Source of the DNA: Chromatiaceae bacterium
GTDB lineage: Bacteria > Pseudomonadota > Gammaproteobacteria > Chromatiales > Chromatiaceae
Length of the DNA: 38,156 nucleotides
Reading direction: 5' to 3'
NCBI GenBank assembly: GCA_007693535.1
Contig: REDK01000071.1
Location: 1-38,156, forward strand
Shown: in pieces, positions 8,122 through 16,686 of the stretch
Numbering within the stretch: position 1 is the stretch's first letter
Layout: the number at the start of each line of letters is the position of its first letter
Program-made: the position numbers and the translations under genes
Notes under the pieces: model-generated
What the model saw: only the letters and a program-made list of their open reading frames with translations
What the model was told of the DNA's origin: nothing
Databases searched by the model: none

Positions 8122-8511
8122 ATGCCCAGCAATCCGAGCCGTTCCCTGGAGACCTTTGCCAACCCCGCCCCGGAACGCGACTACTGCATCCGCATCCGCG
8201 TGCCCGAGTTCAGCTGCCTGTGCCCGAAGACCGGCCAGCCGGACTTCGCCGAGCTGCTGCTGGAATACGTGCCCGACGGCCAGTGCGTGGAACTGAAATC
8301 GCTCAAGCTCTACGTCTGGTCGTATCGCGACGAGGGCGCCTTCCACGAGGCGGTCACCAATCGCATCCTGGCCGATCTGGTGCAGGCGCTGGCGCCGCGC
8401 TTCCTGCGCCTGACCGCGCAGTTCAACGTCCGCGGCGGCATCTATACGAGCGTCGTCGCCGAGCATCGCGCCGCCGGCTGGAGCCCGCCACTGCCGGTGC
8501 AACTACCCTAA
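8122..8511 (+). CDS. queF: NADPH-dependent preQ0 reductase QueF (short type)
   Basis: The 129-residue protein is the short, single-domain form of 7-cyano-7-deazaguanine reductase, which reduces the nitrile of preQ0 to the amine of preQ1 on the way to queuosine in tRNA. The catalytic Cys34 and the proton donor Asp41 lie in the segment [10 protein letters not shown], and the NADPH-binding QueF motif [13 protein letters not shown] is at 58-70. [10 protein letters not shown] near the end is also conserved. Many gammaproteobacteria such as E. coli carry the long two-domain form, so the short form is worth noting. It stands alone, divergent from smc; a 7-bp inverted repeat (GGCGGCA-C-TGCCGCC, 8064-8078) lies in its leader. 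No other queuosine gene is close. Confidence 0.95.
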   Translation: MPSNPSRSLETFANPAPERDYCIRIRVPEFSCLCPKTGQPDFAELLLEYVPDGQCVELKSLKLYVWSYRDEGAFHEAVTNRILADLVQALAPRFLRLTAQFNVRGGIYTSVVAEHRAAGWSPPLPVQLP

Positions 8512-8570
8512 GCGGCGCTCCGTTGGTGGGCCAGCACCCGCGCAGCGTCAGCCCGGAGCGCGCACCCGCC

Positions 8571-9962
8571 GTGGCCGACCTGGCCAGCAGACCGGTCATC
8601 GGGCTGGATCTCGGCACCTCCGGCTGCCGGGCGCTGGCCGTGGACGCCACCGGCCATGTCATCGCTGCCGCCGCGGTGGACCTACCGGCCCCGCAGCGCG
8701 ATGGCGCGCGGGTCTGGCAGGACCCGGCCTGCTGGTGGCAGGCGGTGGTGGCGGTGCTGGCGCGCCTGGCCGCAGACCTGCGCGCCCTGGTCACCGCGCC
8801 GCCGCGCGCCCTGGCGCTCGACGGCACCTCGGCGACCTTGCTGCTGTGCACCCCCGACGGCCGGCCGCTGGGGCCAGCACTGATGTACAACGACGCCAGC
8901 GCGGCGGCGGCGGCAGACTGGATCGCGCGCTGCGCCCCGGCCGACAGCCCCGCCCGCGGCGCCAGCGCCAGCCTGGCCAAGCTGCTGCACTTGCTGCAGA
9001 CGCGGGCGCCGGTCGCCGGGCCGGTGCTGGCCCTGCACCAGGCCGACTGGATCGGCGCCCGGCTGCGCGGCTGCTATGTCCGCGCCGGGCGGGGTGAGAG
9101 CGACTGGAACAACGGTCTGAAGCTCGGCTTCGACCCGGTCAGCGGACGCTGGCCGGACTGGTTGCGCATGCCGCCGCCGGTGGCTGCGCCCGCGCACTGG
9201 CGCGCCGCTTGGGCGGGCGTCTGGGCGGCCCTGCCCCACTGCCACCCGCCAGGCCAGGATCTGGGCGCGATCGACCCGACCCTGGCGCGGCACCTGGGGC
9301 TACCGGTGGACCTGCGCATCCTGGCCGGCACCACCGACAGCACCGCCGCCGCCTTGGCCGCCGGCATCCAGGCCCCCGGCGACGCGGTGACCAGCCTCGG
9401 CAGCACGCTGGTGCTGAAGCTGGCCAGCCCGCGCCCGGTCAATGCCGCCAGCCACGGGATCTACAGCCATCGTATCGGCGACCTCTGGTTGGCCGGCGGG
9501 GCCTCCAACAGCGGCGGCGCGGTGTTGCGCCAGTTCTTCGACGATGCCCGCCTGGCCGCCCTGAGCGCGCAGATCGATCCAAGCCGCCCGAGTGGCCTGG
9601 ACTACTACCCGCTGCCGGCAATCGGCGAGCGCTTCCCCCATGCCGATGCGCACCTGGCACCCCGGCTCACCCCACGCCCGGCCGATGATGCCCATTTCCT
9701 CGCCGGCCTGTTCGAGGGGATCGCCCACATCGAGCGCGCCGGCTATGCGCGCTTGACCGCCCTCGGCGCGCCGCCGCCGCGACGCATCCTCAGTGTCGGC
9801 GGCGGGGCCGGCAACCGCCAATGGACCGCCATCCGTGCCCGCATCCTGGGACTGCCGGTGCTGCCGGCGGCCCGCCAGGACGCCGCCTATGGCGCCGCCC
9901 GCCTGGCGCTGTCGGCCCAACCAGTTGGCACGACCACGGCCGGTTCCATGCCGTGCGGGTAA
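8571..9962 (+). CDS. FGGY-family carbohydrate kinase
   Basis: This 463-residue protein begins with the actin-like ATPase fold signature VIGLDLGTSGCRALAVDATG. ALALDGTSATLLL, LALHQADWIGARLRG and ILAGTTDSTAAALAAGIQAP follow. The second phosphate-binding segment is TSLGSTLVLK, and the C-terminal GGGAGNRQW segment is the adenosine motif. It phosphorylates a sugar or polyol with ATP. Its length and the SDWNNGLKLGFD segment resemble the D-ribulokinase-like group of cyanobacteria and plants more than xylulokinase or glycerol kinase, so D-ribulose is a guess for the substrate. The start is uncertain: GTG 8571 is chosen because the family signature begins just after it; GTG 8526 is also in frame. It follows queF by 59 bases on the same strand and may be read through from it. 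Confidence 0.88.
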   Translation: MADLASRPVIGLDLGTSGCRALAVDATGHVIAAAAVDLPAPQRDGARVWQDPACWWQAVVAVLARLAADLRALVTAPPRALALDGTSATLLLCTPDGRPLGPALMYNDASAAAAADWIARCAPADSPARGASASLAKLLHLLQTRAPVAGPVLALHQADWIGARLRGCYVRAGRGESDWNNGLKLGFDPVSGRWPDWLRMPPPVAAPAHWRAAWAGVWAALPHCHPPGQDLGAIDPTLARHLGLPVDLRILAGTTDSTAAALAAGIQAPGDAVTSLGSTLVLKLASPRPVNAASHGIYSHRIGDLWLAGGASNSGGAVLRQFFDDARLAALSAQIDPSRPSGLDYYPLPAIGERFPHADAHLAPRLTPRPADDAHFLAGLFEGIAHIERAGYARLTALGAPPPRRILSVGGGAGNRQWTAIRARILGLPVLPAARQDAAYGAARLALSAQPVGTTTAGSMPCG

Positions 9963-10568
9963 AGGACCGAGGCTGGGCGACGCCGCGGCGCGAGGGGGGA
10001 ATCCGGCCGACCCGAAGGACGGCTGCTGAGGCTATCGCATTCTGGCGGGGAGGCCAGCGGGGACGATCGACCCGTAACAGGGCGCCCATAGCCTGCCCGC
10101 GCGCCGAAACCCTAGCCAAGACCGGAACCGGGACCAAACTGACCAAGGTGCGGCCCTGTCGTGGGCAACGCCGGGCGCCGCCGGTGCCACGGCACTGCCG
10201 CCGCCCAACGCAAGACCTTTATCCTGCCCAAGGACTTAGGAAACCATCAACAGTCGCTGTGGATAACTCTGTGCACAAGGCCGGGGCAATGCGCCTAAGT
10301 GCATGGTGCGGCAACCGCCCAGCCGCCTTGGACGAATCTTTACCATCCGGCAGCGTGTTGTTTTTATTGAAATAAAAAATCATCGTGCGCAAAGATGGAC
10401 GCATCGTACACACCCTGGACGCGTCCGCTGCGGATGTGCACAACTGCCGGGCACGGTGGTTGCGGGGACCACCAAGCCGCCCCCTGATCGCGGCCGACCG
10501 CTGACTGCCGGCTGGGGTATTGGTCGAGCAGTAGGCAGGAGGTCAGTCGGATCACCCTGGCATTGCCC
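9963..10568. other. Convergent intergenic region with DnaA-box-like sites and an AT-rich palindrome
   Basis: No gene was found in these 606 bases between the rightward kinase and the leftward ferritin-like gene. A perfect consensus DnaA box (TTATCCACA on the minus strand) is at 10258-10266 inside CTGTGGATAACTCTG, the same string as the strong DnaA boxes in E. coli oriC. Two TGTGCACAA sites (10270-10278 and 10435-10443) are one mismatch from the box. Between them lies an unusually AT-rich stretch (10358-10382) with a perfect 8-bp palindrome, TTTTTATT-GA-AATAAAAA, and a GGACGCGTCC palindrome is at 10418-10427. It could bind DnaA as a minor origin-like or titration site, or the sites may be chance. 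Confidence 0.4.
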
Positions 10569-11108
10569 TCATGGCAGCTGCGGTGGATCCAGATCCTCCG
10601 GCAACGGCCGGTCGGTCAGTGCCTCGCGGGCCAGCAGATCGGCCAACCAGGTCAGATGCTCGGTCTGGACCGCGGCCAGTTCCGCGGCCAGTTGCCGCAC
10701 CACCGGCTCACCAGCGCTGCCGGCCACCTGTAAATAGAAGGCGTGGCTGCGACGCTCGTTGTGGATAGCCAGCCGCAGCGCCTGTACCGCCCGCATCCGG
10801 TAGCCTACCTCGGCATGCAGACAGTCCGGATCGCTCGGATTGCCGGGGCAGTTCCATTTGAACGACCAGGGCGCGATATGCGGCAACTGCAGGCCGGCGG
10901 CACGGTCGGCCAGGTCGCCGGCGCGTTCGCTGCTGCGCCGCGCCAAGCGCCGGAACAGGGCCGCGACCTCGGCGTTGTGATGGCTCGCCATGCTGTCGGC
11001 CAGACCCTCGTAATGGGTGGCCGCCTCGTGTTCCAGTTCCAATGCGTGCACCAAGAGTTCGGCGACGCTGCCGATGGTACCGCTGGCACCAGACTGCTCC
11101 CCGTTCAT
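10569..11108 (-). CDS. Ferritin-like/rubrerythrin-type di-iron protein
   Basis: The 179-residue, mostly helical protein carries the pattern of a ferritin-like four-helix bundle: ELEHEAATHYEGLAD near the N-terminus, NAEVAALFRRLARRS, then NERRSHAFYLQVAG and AVQTEHLTWLADLL toward the C-terminus. The Glu and His in these helices would bind two irons. No rubredoxin CxxC modules are present, so electrons must come from elsewhere. Its ATG overlaps the korB stop (ATGA), so it is translated with korAB. In that setting a role in detoxifying peroxide or oxygen near an oxygen-sensitive ferredoxin oxidoreductase is reasonable but inferred. A Trp-rich middle (IAPWSFKWNCPGNPSDPDC) with two Cys is unusual for rubrerythrin and could shape partner binding. 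Confidence 0.8.
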   Translation of the reverse strand: MNGEQSGASGTIGSVAELLVHALELEHEAATHYEGLADSMASHHNAEVAALFRRLARRSSERAGDLADRAAGLQLPHIAPWSFKWNCPGNPSDPDCLHAEVGYRMRAVQALRLAIHNERRSHAFYLQVAGSAGEPVVRQLAAELAAVQTEHLTWLADLLAREALTDRPLPEDLDPPQLP

Positions 11109-11941
11109 AGCGCAAACTCCGCCTCAATGGCCGCAAGATCGTCGCCTTCCAGGCGTGGCTGGGACTCGAAGGGTGGCAACACCTGGGCATAGAGTAGCCC
11201 CAGCGCCATTCCGTCGTCGGTCAGCATGAGCTGTGCCGCCGTGGCCGGGTCGCGCGCTGGGGCACCGGCACAGGGATGCACCCGCGTCTTCCATTCCCGG
11301 CTTTCGGGACGGAAGGTCTGGCATGGGCTCAACACCTGCACGAAGGCGAACCCGGGATATTCGATGGCCTGGGCCAGCAAGTGCGACAGGCCGTTGGGAT
11401 CGCCAGCAAAGCCGCGGGCAATGAAGCCGGCACCGGCGGCAAGGGCGATGGCGGCTGGCTTGAAGCGCTGCATCCCGGTGCCCTCTGGGGTCAGGCGGCT
11501 GCGGCGCCAGTCCGGGCGGGTGGTGGGTGAGGCCTGCCCCTTGGTCATGCCATAGACTTGGTTGTCCATCACGATGTAGGTCAGGTCCAGGTTGCGCCGG
11601 CAGGCATGCAGGAAGTGATTGCCGCCGATGGAGAAGCCATCGCCATCGCCGCCGGTGACGATCACCGTGAGATCGGGCCGCGCCGCCTTGAGTCCGGTCG
11701 CTAGCGGCAGGGCACGCCCGTGCAAGCCGTGAAAGCCGTAGCAATCCAGATAGGCAGGCAGCCGCGAGGAGCAGCCAATGCCCGAGATCACCGCGATGCG
11801 ATGCTTGGGCAGCGCCAGAAAGGCGAGCGTGCGGGTCAGGGCCGAGAGCACGGCAAAATGGCCGCACCCGGGACACCAGACCGGCTTGAGGTCGGACTTG
11901 TAGTCGCGGGCGCCGAGACTGGGGATGGCGGTGCTATCCAT
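11105..11941 (-). CDS. korB: 2-oxoacid:ferredoxin oxidoreductase, beta subunit
   Basis: The 278-residue subunit binds thiamine diphosphate and one [4Fe-4S] cluster. Cluster ligands are visible as CPGCGH (Cys23, Cys26), GIGCSSR (Cys57) and LSPCQTF (Cys207). The thiamine diphosphate/Mg motif is GGDGDGFSIGGNHFLHACRRN shortened to GDGDGFSIGGNH (about 99-109), followed by DNQVYGMTKGQASPT. With KorA it interconverts a 2-oxoacid and its acyl-CoA with ferredoxin as electron partner. Two-subunit enzymes of this type are usually assigned to 2-oxoglutarate, but pyruvate or a mixed range cannot be excluded from sequence. It follows korA by 81 bases and is coupled to the ferritin-like gene downstream. No separate ferredoxin-type delta subunit gene is in the cluster. 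Confidence 0.92.
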   Translation of the reverse strand: MDSTAIPSLGARDYKSDLKPVWCPGCGHFAVLSALTRTLAFLALPKHRIAVISGIGCSSRLPAYLDCYGFHGLHGRALPLATGLKAARPDLTVIVTGGDGDGFSIGGNHFLHACRRNLDLTYIVMDNQVYGMTKGQASPTTRPDWRRSRLTPEGTGMQRFKPAAIALAAGAGFIARGFAGDPNGLSHLLAQAIEYPGFAFVQVLSPCQTFRPESREWKTRVHPCAGAPARDPATAAQLMLTDDGMALGLLYAQVLPPFESQPRLEGDDLAAIEAEFAL

Positions 11942-12022
11942 GAGGGCGGCGCGGATGGCGGGTTGAGGTGGATGGGCTGGGATCGATCGCGCGAACTCCG
12001 AGCAGCGGCGGCCGCCCCGGTC

Positions 12023-13858
12023 TCAGGCCACCGGGGCGTCCTCCAGCGCCTGCACCGCGGCGATGATCTCTGCCGGGCGCAGCGGCAGGGGACCGGGATG
12101 GGCGAGCACGCGGGCTGTGGTCGGCAGGACCTCCTGGGCATGCAGATAGCGGAACAACTGGCCACGATGATTGAGTTCCACCACCAGCACCGCACCCGCC
12201 CCGGCGATGGCCGCACGCAGGGCCGCCTGCTGCAGCGGGGCCAGCAGGCGCAGGGCGATCACCCGCACCAGCCAGCCATCGCGGCGCAGGCGCTCGGCCG
12301 CCTCGACCACGGCGCCGCGACTGGAGCCCCAGGTGATCAGGCACAGGCCGCCCGGCGCGGCGCCAGTAAGCAAGGCGGCCGGATGGCTGTCAAGGCAGCC
12401 ATCGATGTCAGCCCAGGTCGGCCCGTAATTGTGCGCCACCAGCTTGTGCCAGCGCTTGTCCAGTTGCCGACAATGATCGGCGGCCATGCTGGAGGGGGTT
12501 CCGCGGGCGTTGTGTTCCAGCCCCTCGGCCGTGTACATGTGCCCTGGTTCGCCCGGCACCGCCATCGGCGAGACACCGTCGATACTGGCCGCATAGCGCG
12601 CATAGCCGCCGGCACCGGGGACGGCCCGCTCGCGCCCAGCCAGAGCCGGCGCGGCAGGGGGCGGATCGCAAATCGCCCGCGCCTGGCCCAGGGCCTGATC
12701 GGAGAGCACGATCGCCGGCACCTGCAGGCGCTCAGTCAGGCGCGTAGCCCAGTCGAAGGTGAACGCGCAATCGGCGATATCCAGCGGCGCCAGCACCAGA
12801 TGCGGGGCATCGCCGTGCAGGCCGTAGAGGGCGAGGTCCAGATCGGCCTGCTCAGACTTGGTCGGGATGCCGGTGCTCGGTCCACCGCGCATGACGTTGG
12901 CCACCACGATCGGGGTCTCGCTCGCCACCGCCAGCCCCAGGCCCTCGCTCATCAGGCTCAGCCCCGGCCCTGAGGTGGCGGTGAGCGCGGGCACCCCGCC
13001 GAAGCTGCTACCGATGACCATGTTGATCGCGGCCAGTTCGTCCTCGGCCTGGATCAGTAGGCCGCCGAGGCGAGGCAGCCGTGGCGCCAGCCATTCCAGC
13101 AGATCGCTAGCTGGGGTGATGGGATAGGCGGCAACGAAACGCACCCCGCCGCGCAAGGCGCCCAGGCCGGCCGCCTCGTTGCCACTGATGTTCCAGCGCG
13201 CCAGGGCGGCCGGCGGGCAGCTGGCTTCGGCCGCGGTAACGGTCGCCTCGCCATGTACCACCGCAAAGCCGGCGCGGATGCAGGCTGTCGCGGCGGTCAC
13301 AATCGCCTCGCCCTTAGGCGCCAGACTCTCGGCGGCGCCCTGCAGCAAGGCCGCCAGCGGCAGCCCGGCCACTGCCCCCACCACCCCGACCGCCACCATG
13401 TTGGTGCGCCCGTCGCAATAGCGGCGGGCGGCGGCGCGCAGCGCAATGGGGTGCAGTGCGGCACCGCTGGCGGCAATCACCGGCGGCAGGGTCCCGGCGG
13501 CAGGATCGGCCAGGACCAGGCTAGTGCGCGCCAGCGGCAGCTCTTCGCTGAAGCGCAGATGGTTGGCCCAGTCAAGCGCCAACAGCAGGTCGATGCGATC
13601 CCCGATACAGGCGAGCGGCTCGGGGCCGAAACGCAGCATCGCGGCCGATTCGCCCCCCCGGATCTGCGGCCCGGCCGAACGGGTGAGCAGCCCGTAGAGC
13701 CCGGCGCGCGCGACCGCGGCGAGCAGGATCATCCCGGCGGTAAGGGCACCGTTGCCGCCGCTGCCGGTGACCGCCAGGGCCAGCGGGCGCTCGTGGCGGA
13801 TGGGGAGGGGATCGCGCCGGGTGTGCGGCCGGTCCGCGAGTTCGGAGTTGGTCTGCAC
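12023..13858 (-). CDS. korA: 2-oxoacid:ferredoxin oxidoreductase, fused gamma-alpha subunit
   Basis: The product (611 residues from GTG 13858) fuses the gamma domain to the alpha domain. The gamma part carries TGSGGNGALTAGMILLAAV and SAGPQIRGGESAAMLRF (about 30-200). The alpha part starts at GNEAAGLGALRGG and has the CoA/2-oxoacid segment FVAAYPITPASDLLEWL, then QAEDELAAINMVIGSSFGG, TATSGPGLSLMSEGLGLA and RGGPSTGIPTKSEQADL. With KorB it oxidises or forms a 2-oxoacid using ferredoxin; in an autotroph the 2-oxoglutarate reaction could feed biosynthesis. The frame is open up to 13981, but residues encoded there look like non-coding DNA; no good ribosome-binding site marks either start. The gene leads the korA-korB-ferritin-like operon and faces away from nothing obvious upstream: suhB lies upstream on the same strand. 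Confidence 0.9.
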   Translation of the reverse strand: MQTNSELADRPHTRRDPLPIRHERPLALAVTGSGGNGALTAGMILLAAVARAGLYGLLTRSAGPQIRGGESAAMLRFGPEPLACIGDRIDLLLALDWANHLRFSEELPLARTSLVLADPAAGTLPPVIAASGAALHPIALRAAARRYCDGRTNMVAVGVVGAVAGLPLAALLQGAAESLAPKGEAIVTAATACIRAGFAVVHGEATVTAAEASCPPAALARWNISGNEAAGLGALRGGVRFVAAYPITPASDLLEWLAPRLPRLGGLLIQAEDELAAINMVIGSSFGGVPALTATSGPGLSLMSEGLGLAVASETPIVVANVMRGGPSTGIPTKSEQADLDLALYGLHGDAPHLVLAPLDIADCAFTFDWATRLTERLQVPAIVLSDQALGQARAICDPPPAAPALAGRERAVPGAGGYARYAASIDGVSPMAVPGEPGHMYTAEGLEHNARGTPSSMAADHCRQLDKRWHKLVAHNYGPTWADIDGCLDSHPAALLTGAAPGGLCLITWGSSRGAVVEAAERLRRDGWLVRVIALRLLAPLQQAALRAAIAGAGAVLVVELNHRGQLFRYLHAQEVLPTTARVLAHPGPLPLRPAEIIAAVQALEDAPVA

Positions 13859-14051
13859 GCTAGGTCTTGGGATGGGACTCGCCCCGGGACGGATGCCGTC
13901 GCGCGCACCCGTCCGACCGACTGATGTACTAGCTATCCCGGCAACGTCACTGAAGACCAATGCAACGACAGGTGGGACCATGCCGGCACTGGAGTCGGGT
14001 TACGCAGCGCTGATCCGATCGGCAGGTGTGCCGGTGATTCTCGACCGGCCG

Positions 14052-14849
14052 CTAGGCCGGCAGCTTCGGCCCTAGGAACGGGCGCAGCCGCTCGACCATG
14101 GCGCGGTGCACTTTGAGTCCGCCAGCAACCAGGTTGAGCGTCTCAAAATAGCGATCACCCCCGGCCAGATCCGTGACCGTGCCGCCAGCCTCGGTGACCA
14201 GCAGCAGCCCGGCGGCAAAGTCCCAGGGTGAGAGCGACAGCTCCCAGAAGCCGTCCAGCCGTCCAGCCGCCACATAGGCGAAATCCAGCGCCGCGGAGCC
14301 AGGCCGGCGGATGCCCGCGGTATCCTCGATCATCGCCCGCAGCATGGCCAGATAGACATCCAGGTTGCCCTGATCACGAAACGGAATACCGGTACCGATC
14401 AGTGCTCCGGCGAGGTCGCGCCGGTTGCTGACCCGGATACGGCGGTCATTGAGCAGCGCCCCGCGCCCACGGCTGGCAGTGAAGAGTTCCTCATGCAGCG
14501 GATCGTAGACCACCGCCTGCTGCATCTGGCCACGGTAGCGCAGGCCGATCGAGATCGACCACTGGGGGAAGCCGTGGAGATAATTGGTGGTACCGTCGAT
14601 GGGATCGATGATCCACTCGTAGTCGTCGCGGCCCTGACTACCACTCTCCTCGGCAAGGATGGCGTGGCTGGGGAACTTGCCGCGCAATTCATCGATGATG
14701 GCGGCCTCGGCGGCACGATCCACCTCGGTGACAAAGTCGTTACGGCCCTTGCTGGCCACCTGGATAGAATCGGCGCGCCCGTAGAGGCGCATGGCAATCC
14801 GCCCGGCGCTGCGGGCAGCGCGAACGGCGATATTGAGTGTCGGGTCCAT
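14052..14849 (-). CDS. suhB: Inositol-1-monophosphatase family protein
   Basis: The 265-residue protein has the metal-binding motifs of the Mg-dependent, lithium-sensitive phosphatases: LAEESG (Glu67), WIIDPIDGTTNYLHG (Asp82, Asp85) and LSPWDFAAGLLLVTEAGG near the C-terminus. It hydrolyses inositol phosphate; in E. coli SuhB also binds RNA polymerase and supports rRNA antitermination, and the closeness to SuhB (for example MDPTLNIAVRAARSAGRIAM at the start) makes a similar double role likely. ATG 14849 is the family start; the frame stays open further but without related sequence. A perfect 6-bp hairpin (CCGGCC-GCTA-GGCCGG) spans the stop codon. A five-fold GGGCT repeat lies 72-96 bases before the start, in the probable promoter region. 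Confidence 0.93.
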   Translation of the reverse strand: MDPTLNIAVRAARSAGRIAMRLYGRADSIQVASKGRNDFVTEVDRAAEAAIIDELRGKFPSHAILAEESGSQGRDDYEWIIDPIDGTTNYLHGFPQWSISIGLRYRGQMQQAVVYDPLHEELFTASRGRGALLNDRRIRVSNRRDLAGALIGTGIPFRDQGNLDVYLAMLRAMIEDTAGIRRPGSAALDFAYVAAGRLDGFWELSLSPWDFAAGLLLVTEAGGTVTDLAGGDRYFETLNLVAGGLKVHRAMVERLRPFLGPKLPA

Positions 14850-14920
14850 AGCCTGCTTACGATACCCCAAGCACCGCCTGCGCGATAGCAGCAGCGATGC
14901 CAATGGCAGCCGATGCCGCT

Positions 14921-14945
14921 GGGCTGGGCTGGGCTGGGCTGGGCT
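14921..14945. repeat. Five tandem copies of GGGCT
   Basis: A perfect 5-bp tandem repeat (5 units, 25 bases) lies between the divergent suhB (start 14849) and ygfX-like (start 15026) genes. It is placed about 72 bases before the suhB start and 80 bases before the ygfX-like start. Repeats of this kind can change length by replication slippage and alter promoter spacing. No evidence of variation is available from one sequence. Confidence 0.85.
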
Positions 14946-15025
14946 CGGTGCGGGGGCAGGTGCGGGGCACGGCGGCGACCGACGCACCGCCCGAGATTGG
15001 GAAGGCAACTTGAGGAGGCTTCGCC

Positions 15026-15577
15026 ATGATCCGTCACACGCGCCGGTTGCCCGACGGGGACGCGGGTCCCGCGACAGCGCCGGGGCTGGGCCTGGACACA
15101 GACGCCCCGCGCCAGCCACCGCCCGGCGGCCCAGCCACGGCACCGCTCGTGTTGCAGCCCCGTCCCTCGGTCCGGCTCGGGGCCTGGGTACTAGGCAGCC
15201 ATCTGGCCGCCCTGGGCACCACCCTGGCGTTAACGCTGGACTGGTTCTGGCGGTTAGGGCTGGGGGTCGTGTTGCTCGCGTCCCTGGGTTTGACGCTGTG
15301 GGCACGGGTGCTGGGGCGGGCGCCCTGGTCGATCCACACTGCGGTCTGGGGCGATTCCGGCTGGGTGTTGCTGCGCAACGATAGACGCGTCCTGACAGCG
15401 CGGCTGGCCCCCTCCAGCTTTATCGGTCTGCACCTGGTGGTGCTGAACCTGCGCTGCGAAGGATTACGGCGCGCCACCCTGGTGCTGAGCGCCGATGCCA
15501 TCGACGCCGACCTGCTGCGTCGCCTGCGGGTGCGGCTGCGTCTGACCGGCCAGCAGGCACATCGGGCTGCAGGCTGA
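15026..15577 (+). CDS. YgfX-like (CptA family) membrane protein
   Basis: The 183-residue protein has a long polar N-terminal stretch rich in Pro (1-48). Two close membrane segments follow (LGAWVLGSHLAALGTTLALT and RLGLGVVLLASLGLTLWARV), and then a small cytoplasmic domain with the pattern W.LLRNDRRVLTARLAPSSF, LVVLNLRCEG, LVLSADAIDADLLRRLRVRLR. This layout matches YgfX/CptA, an inner-membrane protein usually encoded beside sdhE (ygfY) and reported in E. coli as a toxin affecting FtsZ and MreB assembly. Here no sdhE is next to it, and the N-terminal extension is longer than in E. coli. AGGAGG lies about eight bases before ATG 15026, so the start is well supported. It is 98 bases upstream of galE. 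Confidence 0.75.
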   Translation: MIRHTRRLPDGDAGPATAPGLGLDTDAPRQPPPGGPATAPLVLQPRPSVRLGAWVLGSHLAALGTTLALTLDWFWRLGLGVVLLASLGLTLWARVLGRAPWSIHTAVWGDSGWVLLRNDRRVLTARLAPSSFIGLHLVVLNLRCEGLRRATLVLSADAIDADLLRRLRVRLRLTGQQAHRAAG

Positions 15578-15675
15578 CGCTGCGCCCGGCCGCCCGGCCA
15601 GCAGTGCGCCTGCGCCCGCGTGTTTGAGTTACACTGCCGGACCTGTTGGCATCTCCCTTGGGGCCGGCGAAACGC

Positions 15676-16686
15676 ATGCGGGTTCTGGTCACTGGTGGCG
15701 CCGGCTATATCGGCAGCCATACCTGCGTCGAACTGCTGAACGCGGGCTACGAGGTGGTCGTTATCGACAACCTGGCCAACAGCAGCGCGGAATCCCTGCG
15801 CCGGGTGCAGGACATCACGGGACGACCGCTGACCTTTATCGAGGCGGATCTGCGCGACAGCCCGAGCCTCGGCAGCCTGTTGCACGACGGCGGCTTCGAT
15901 GCGGTGATCCATTTCGCAGGCCTCAAGGCGGTCGGCGAGTCGGTCGGCCATCCCCTCGCCTATTACGACAACAACCTTGGCGGCACCATCAGCCTGTGCC
16001 GGGCAATGGCCAGCAGCGGGATCAAGCGGCTGGTCTTCAGCTCTTCGGCCACGGTCTACGGCGATCCTCACCGCTTCCCCATCGATGAAGGCTTTCCGCT
16101 AGCGACCACCAATCCCTATGGCCGCACCAAGCTGTTCATCGAACAGCTGCTACACGACCTGGCCGCGGCTGACCCCGACTGGGACATCGCGTTGCTGCGC
16201 TATTTCAACCCGGTGGGGGCGCATTCGAGCGGACGCATCGGCGAAGACCCACAGGGCATCCCCAACAACCTGGTGCCCTTCATCGCCCAAGTCGCGGCCG
16301 GCAGGCTGCCGGAATTGCTGATCTTCGGCAACGACTACGCCACCCCCGACGGCACCGGGGTGCGCGACTACATCCACGTGGTGGACCTGGCCCGGGGGCA
16401 TCTGGCGGCCCTGGATCGGCTCGCGGCGCGGCCTGGCGTGGTCACCTACAACCTGGGCACCGGCCGCGGGTACAGCGTGCTGGAGATGGTGGAGGCCTTC
16501 GCCGCTGCCGCTGGGCGTCCGATCCCCTACCGCATCACCGCCCGCCGCCCCGGCGACATCGCTGTCTGCTACGCCGATCCCGGCCTGGCAGCTCGGGAAC
16601 TGGGCTGGCAGGCGCGCCTCGGGCTCGCCGAGATGATGCGCGACACCTGGCGCTGGCAACAGGCCAACCCCCAGGGTTACCGCTGA
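15676..16686 (+). CDS. galE: UDP-glucose 4-epimerase
   Basis: The 336-residue protein begins at once with the NAD-binding motif [17 protein letters not shown]. The catalytic pair is seen as SSSATVYG and the YxxxK motif NPYGRTK. Sugar-binding segments such as [30 protein letters not shown] and [18 protein letters not shown] are all typical of GalE. It interconverts UDP-glucose and UDP-galactose for envelope polysaccharide. Start ATG 15676 is chosen over 15646, since the family begins at MRVLVTGG. It follows the ygfX-like gene on the same strand; the genes probably share no function. C-terminal [18 protein letters not shown] and [14 protein letters not shown] are intact, so the enzyme should be active. 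Confidence 0.96.
   Translation: MRVLVTGGAGYIGSHTCVELLNAGYEVVVIDNLANSSAESLRRVQDITGRPLTFIEADLRDSPSLGSLLHDGGFDAVIHFAGLKAVGESVGHPLAYYDNNLGGTISLCRAMASSGIKRLVFSSSATVYGDPHRFPIDEGFPLATTNPYGRTKLFIEQLLHDLAAADPDWDIALLRYFNPVGAHSSGRIGEDPQGIPNNLVPFIAQVAAGRLPELLIFGNDYATPDGTGVRDYIHVVDLARGHLAALDRLAARPGVVTYNLGTGRGYSVLEMVEAFAAAAGRPIPYRITARRPGDIAVCYADPGLAARELGWQARLGLAEMMRDTWRWQQANPQGYR

Noticed and set aside
6612-8570. Long upstream extension (in one open frame) of the FGGY kinase gene, overlapping smc and queF.
   Set aside because: The extension crosses queF in another frame and has no family likeness; the kinase signature begins near 8571.
13859-13981. Longer start for korA (at 13981).
   Set aside because: The extra 41 residues do not resemble the gamma domain, and no ribosome-binding site precedes that start.
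14850-15305. Longer start for suhB (frame open to 15305).
   Set aside because: The extension runs through the GGGCT repeat and into the ygfX-like gene; family proteins start at MDPTLN.
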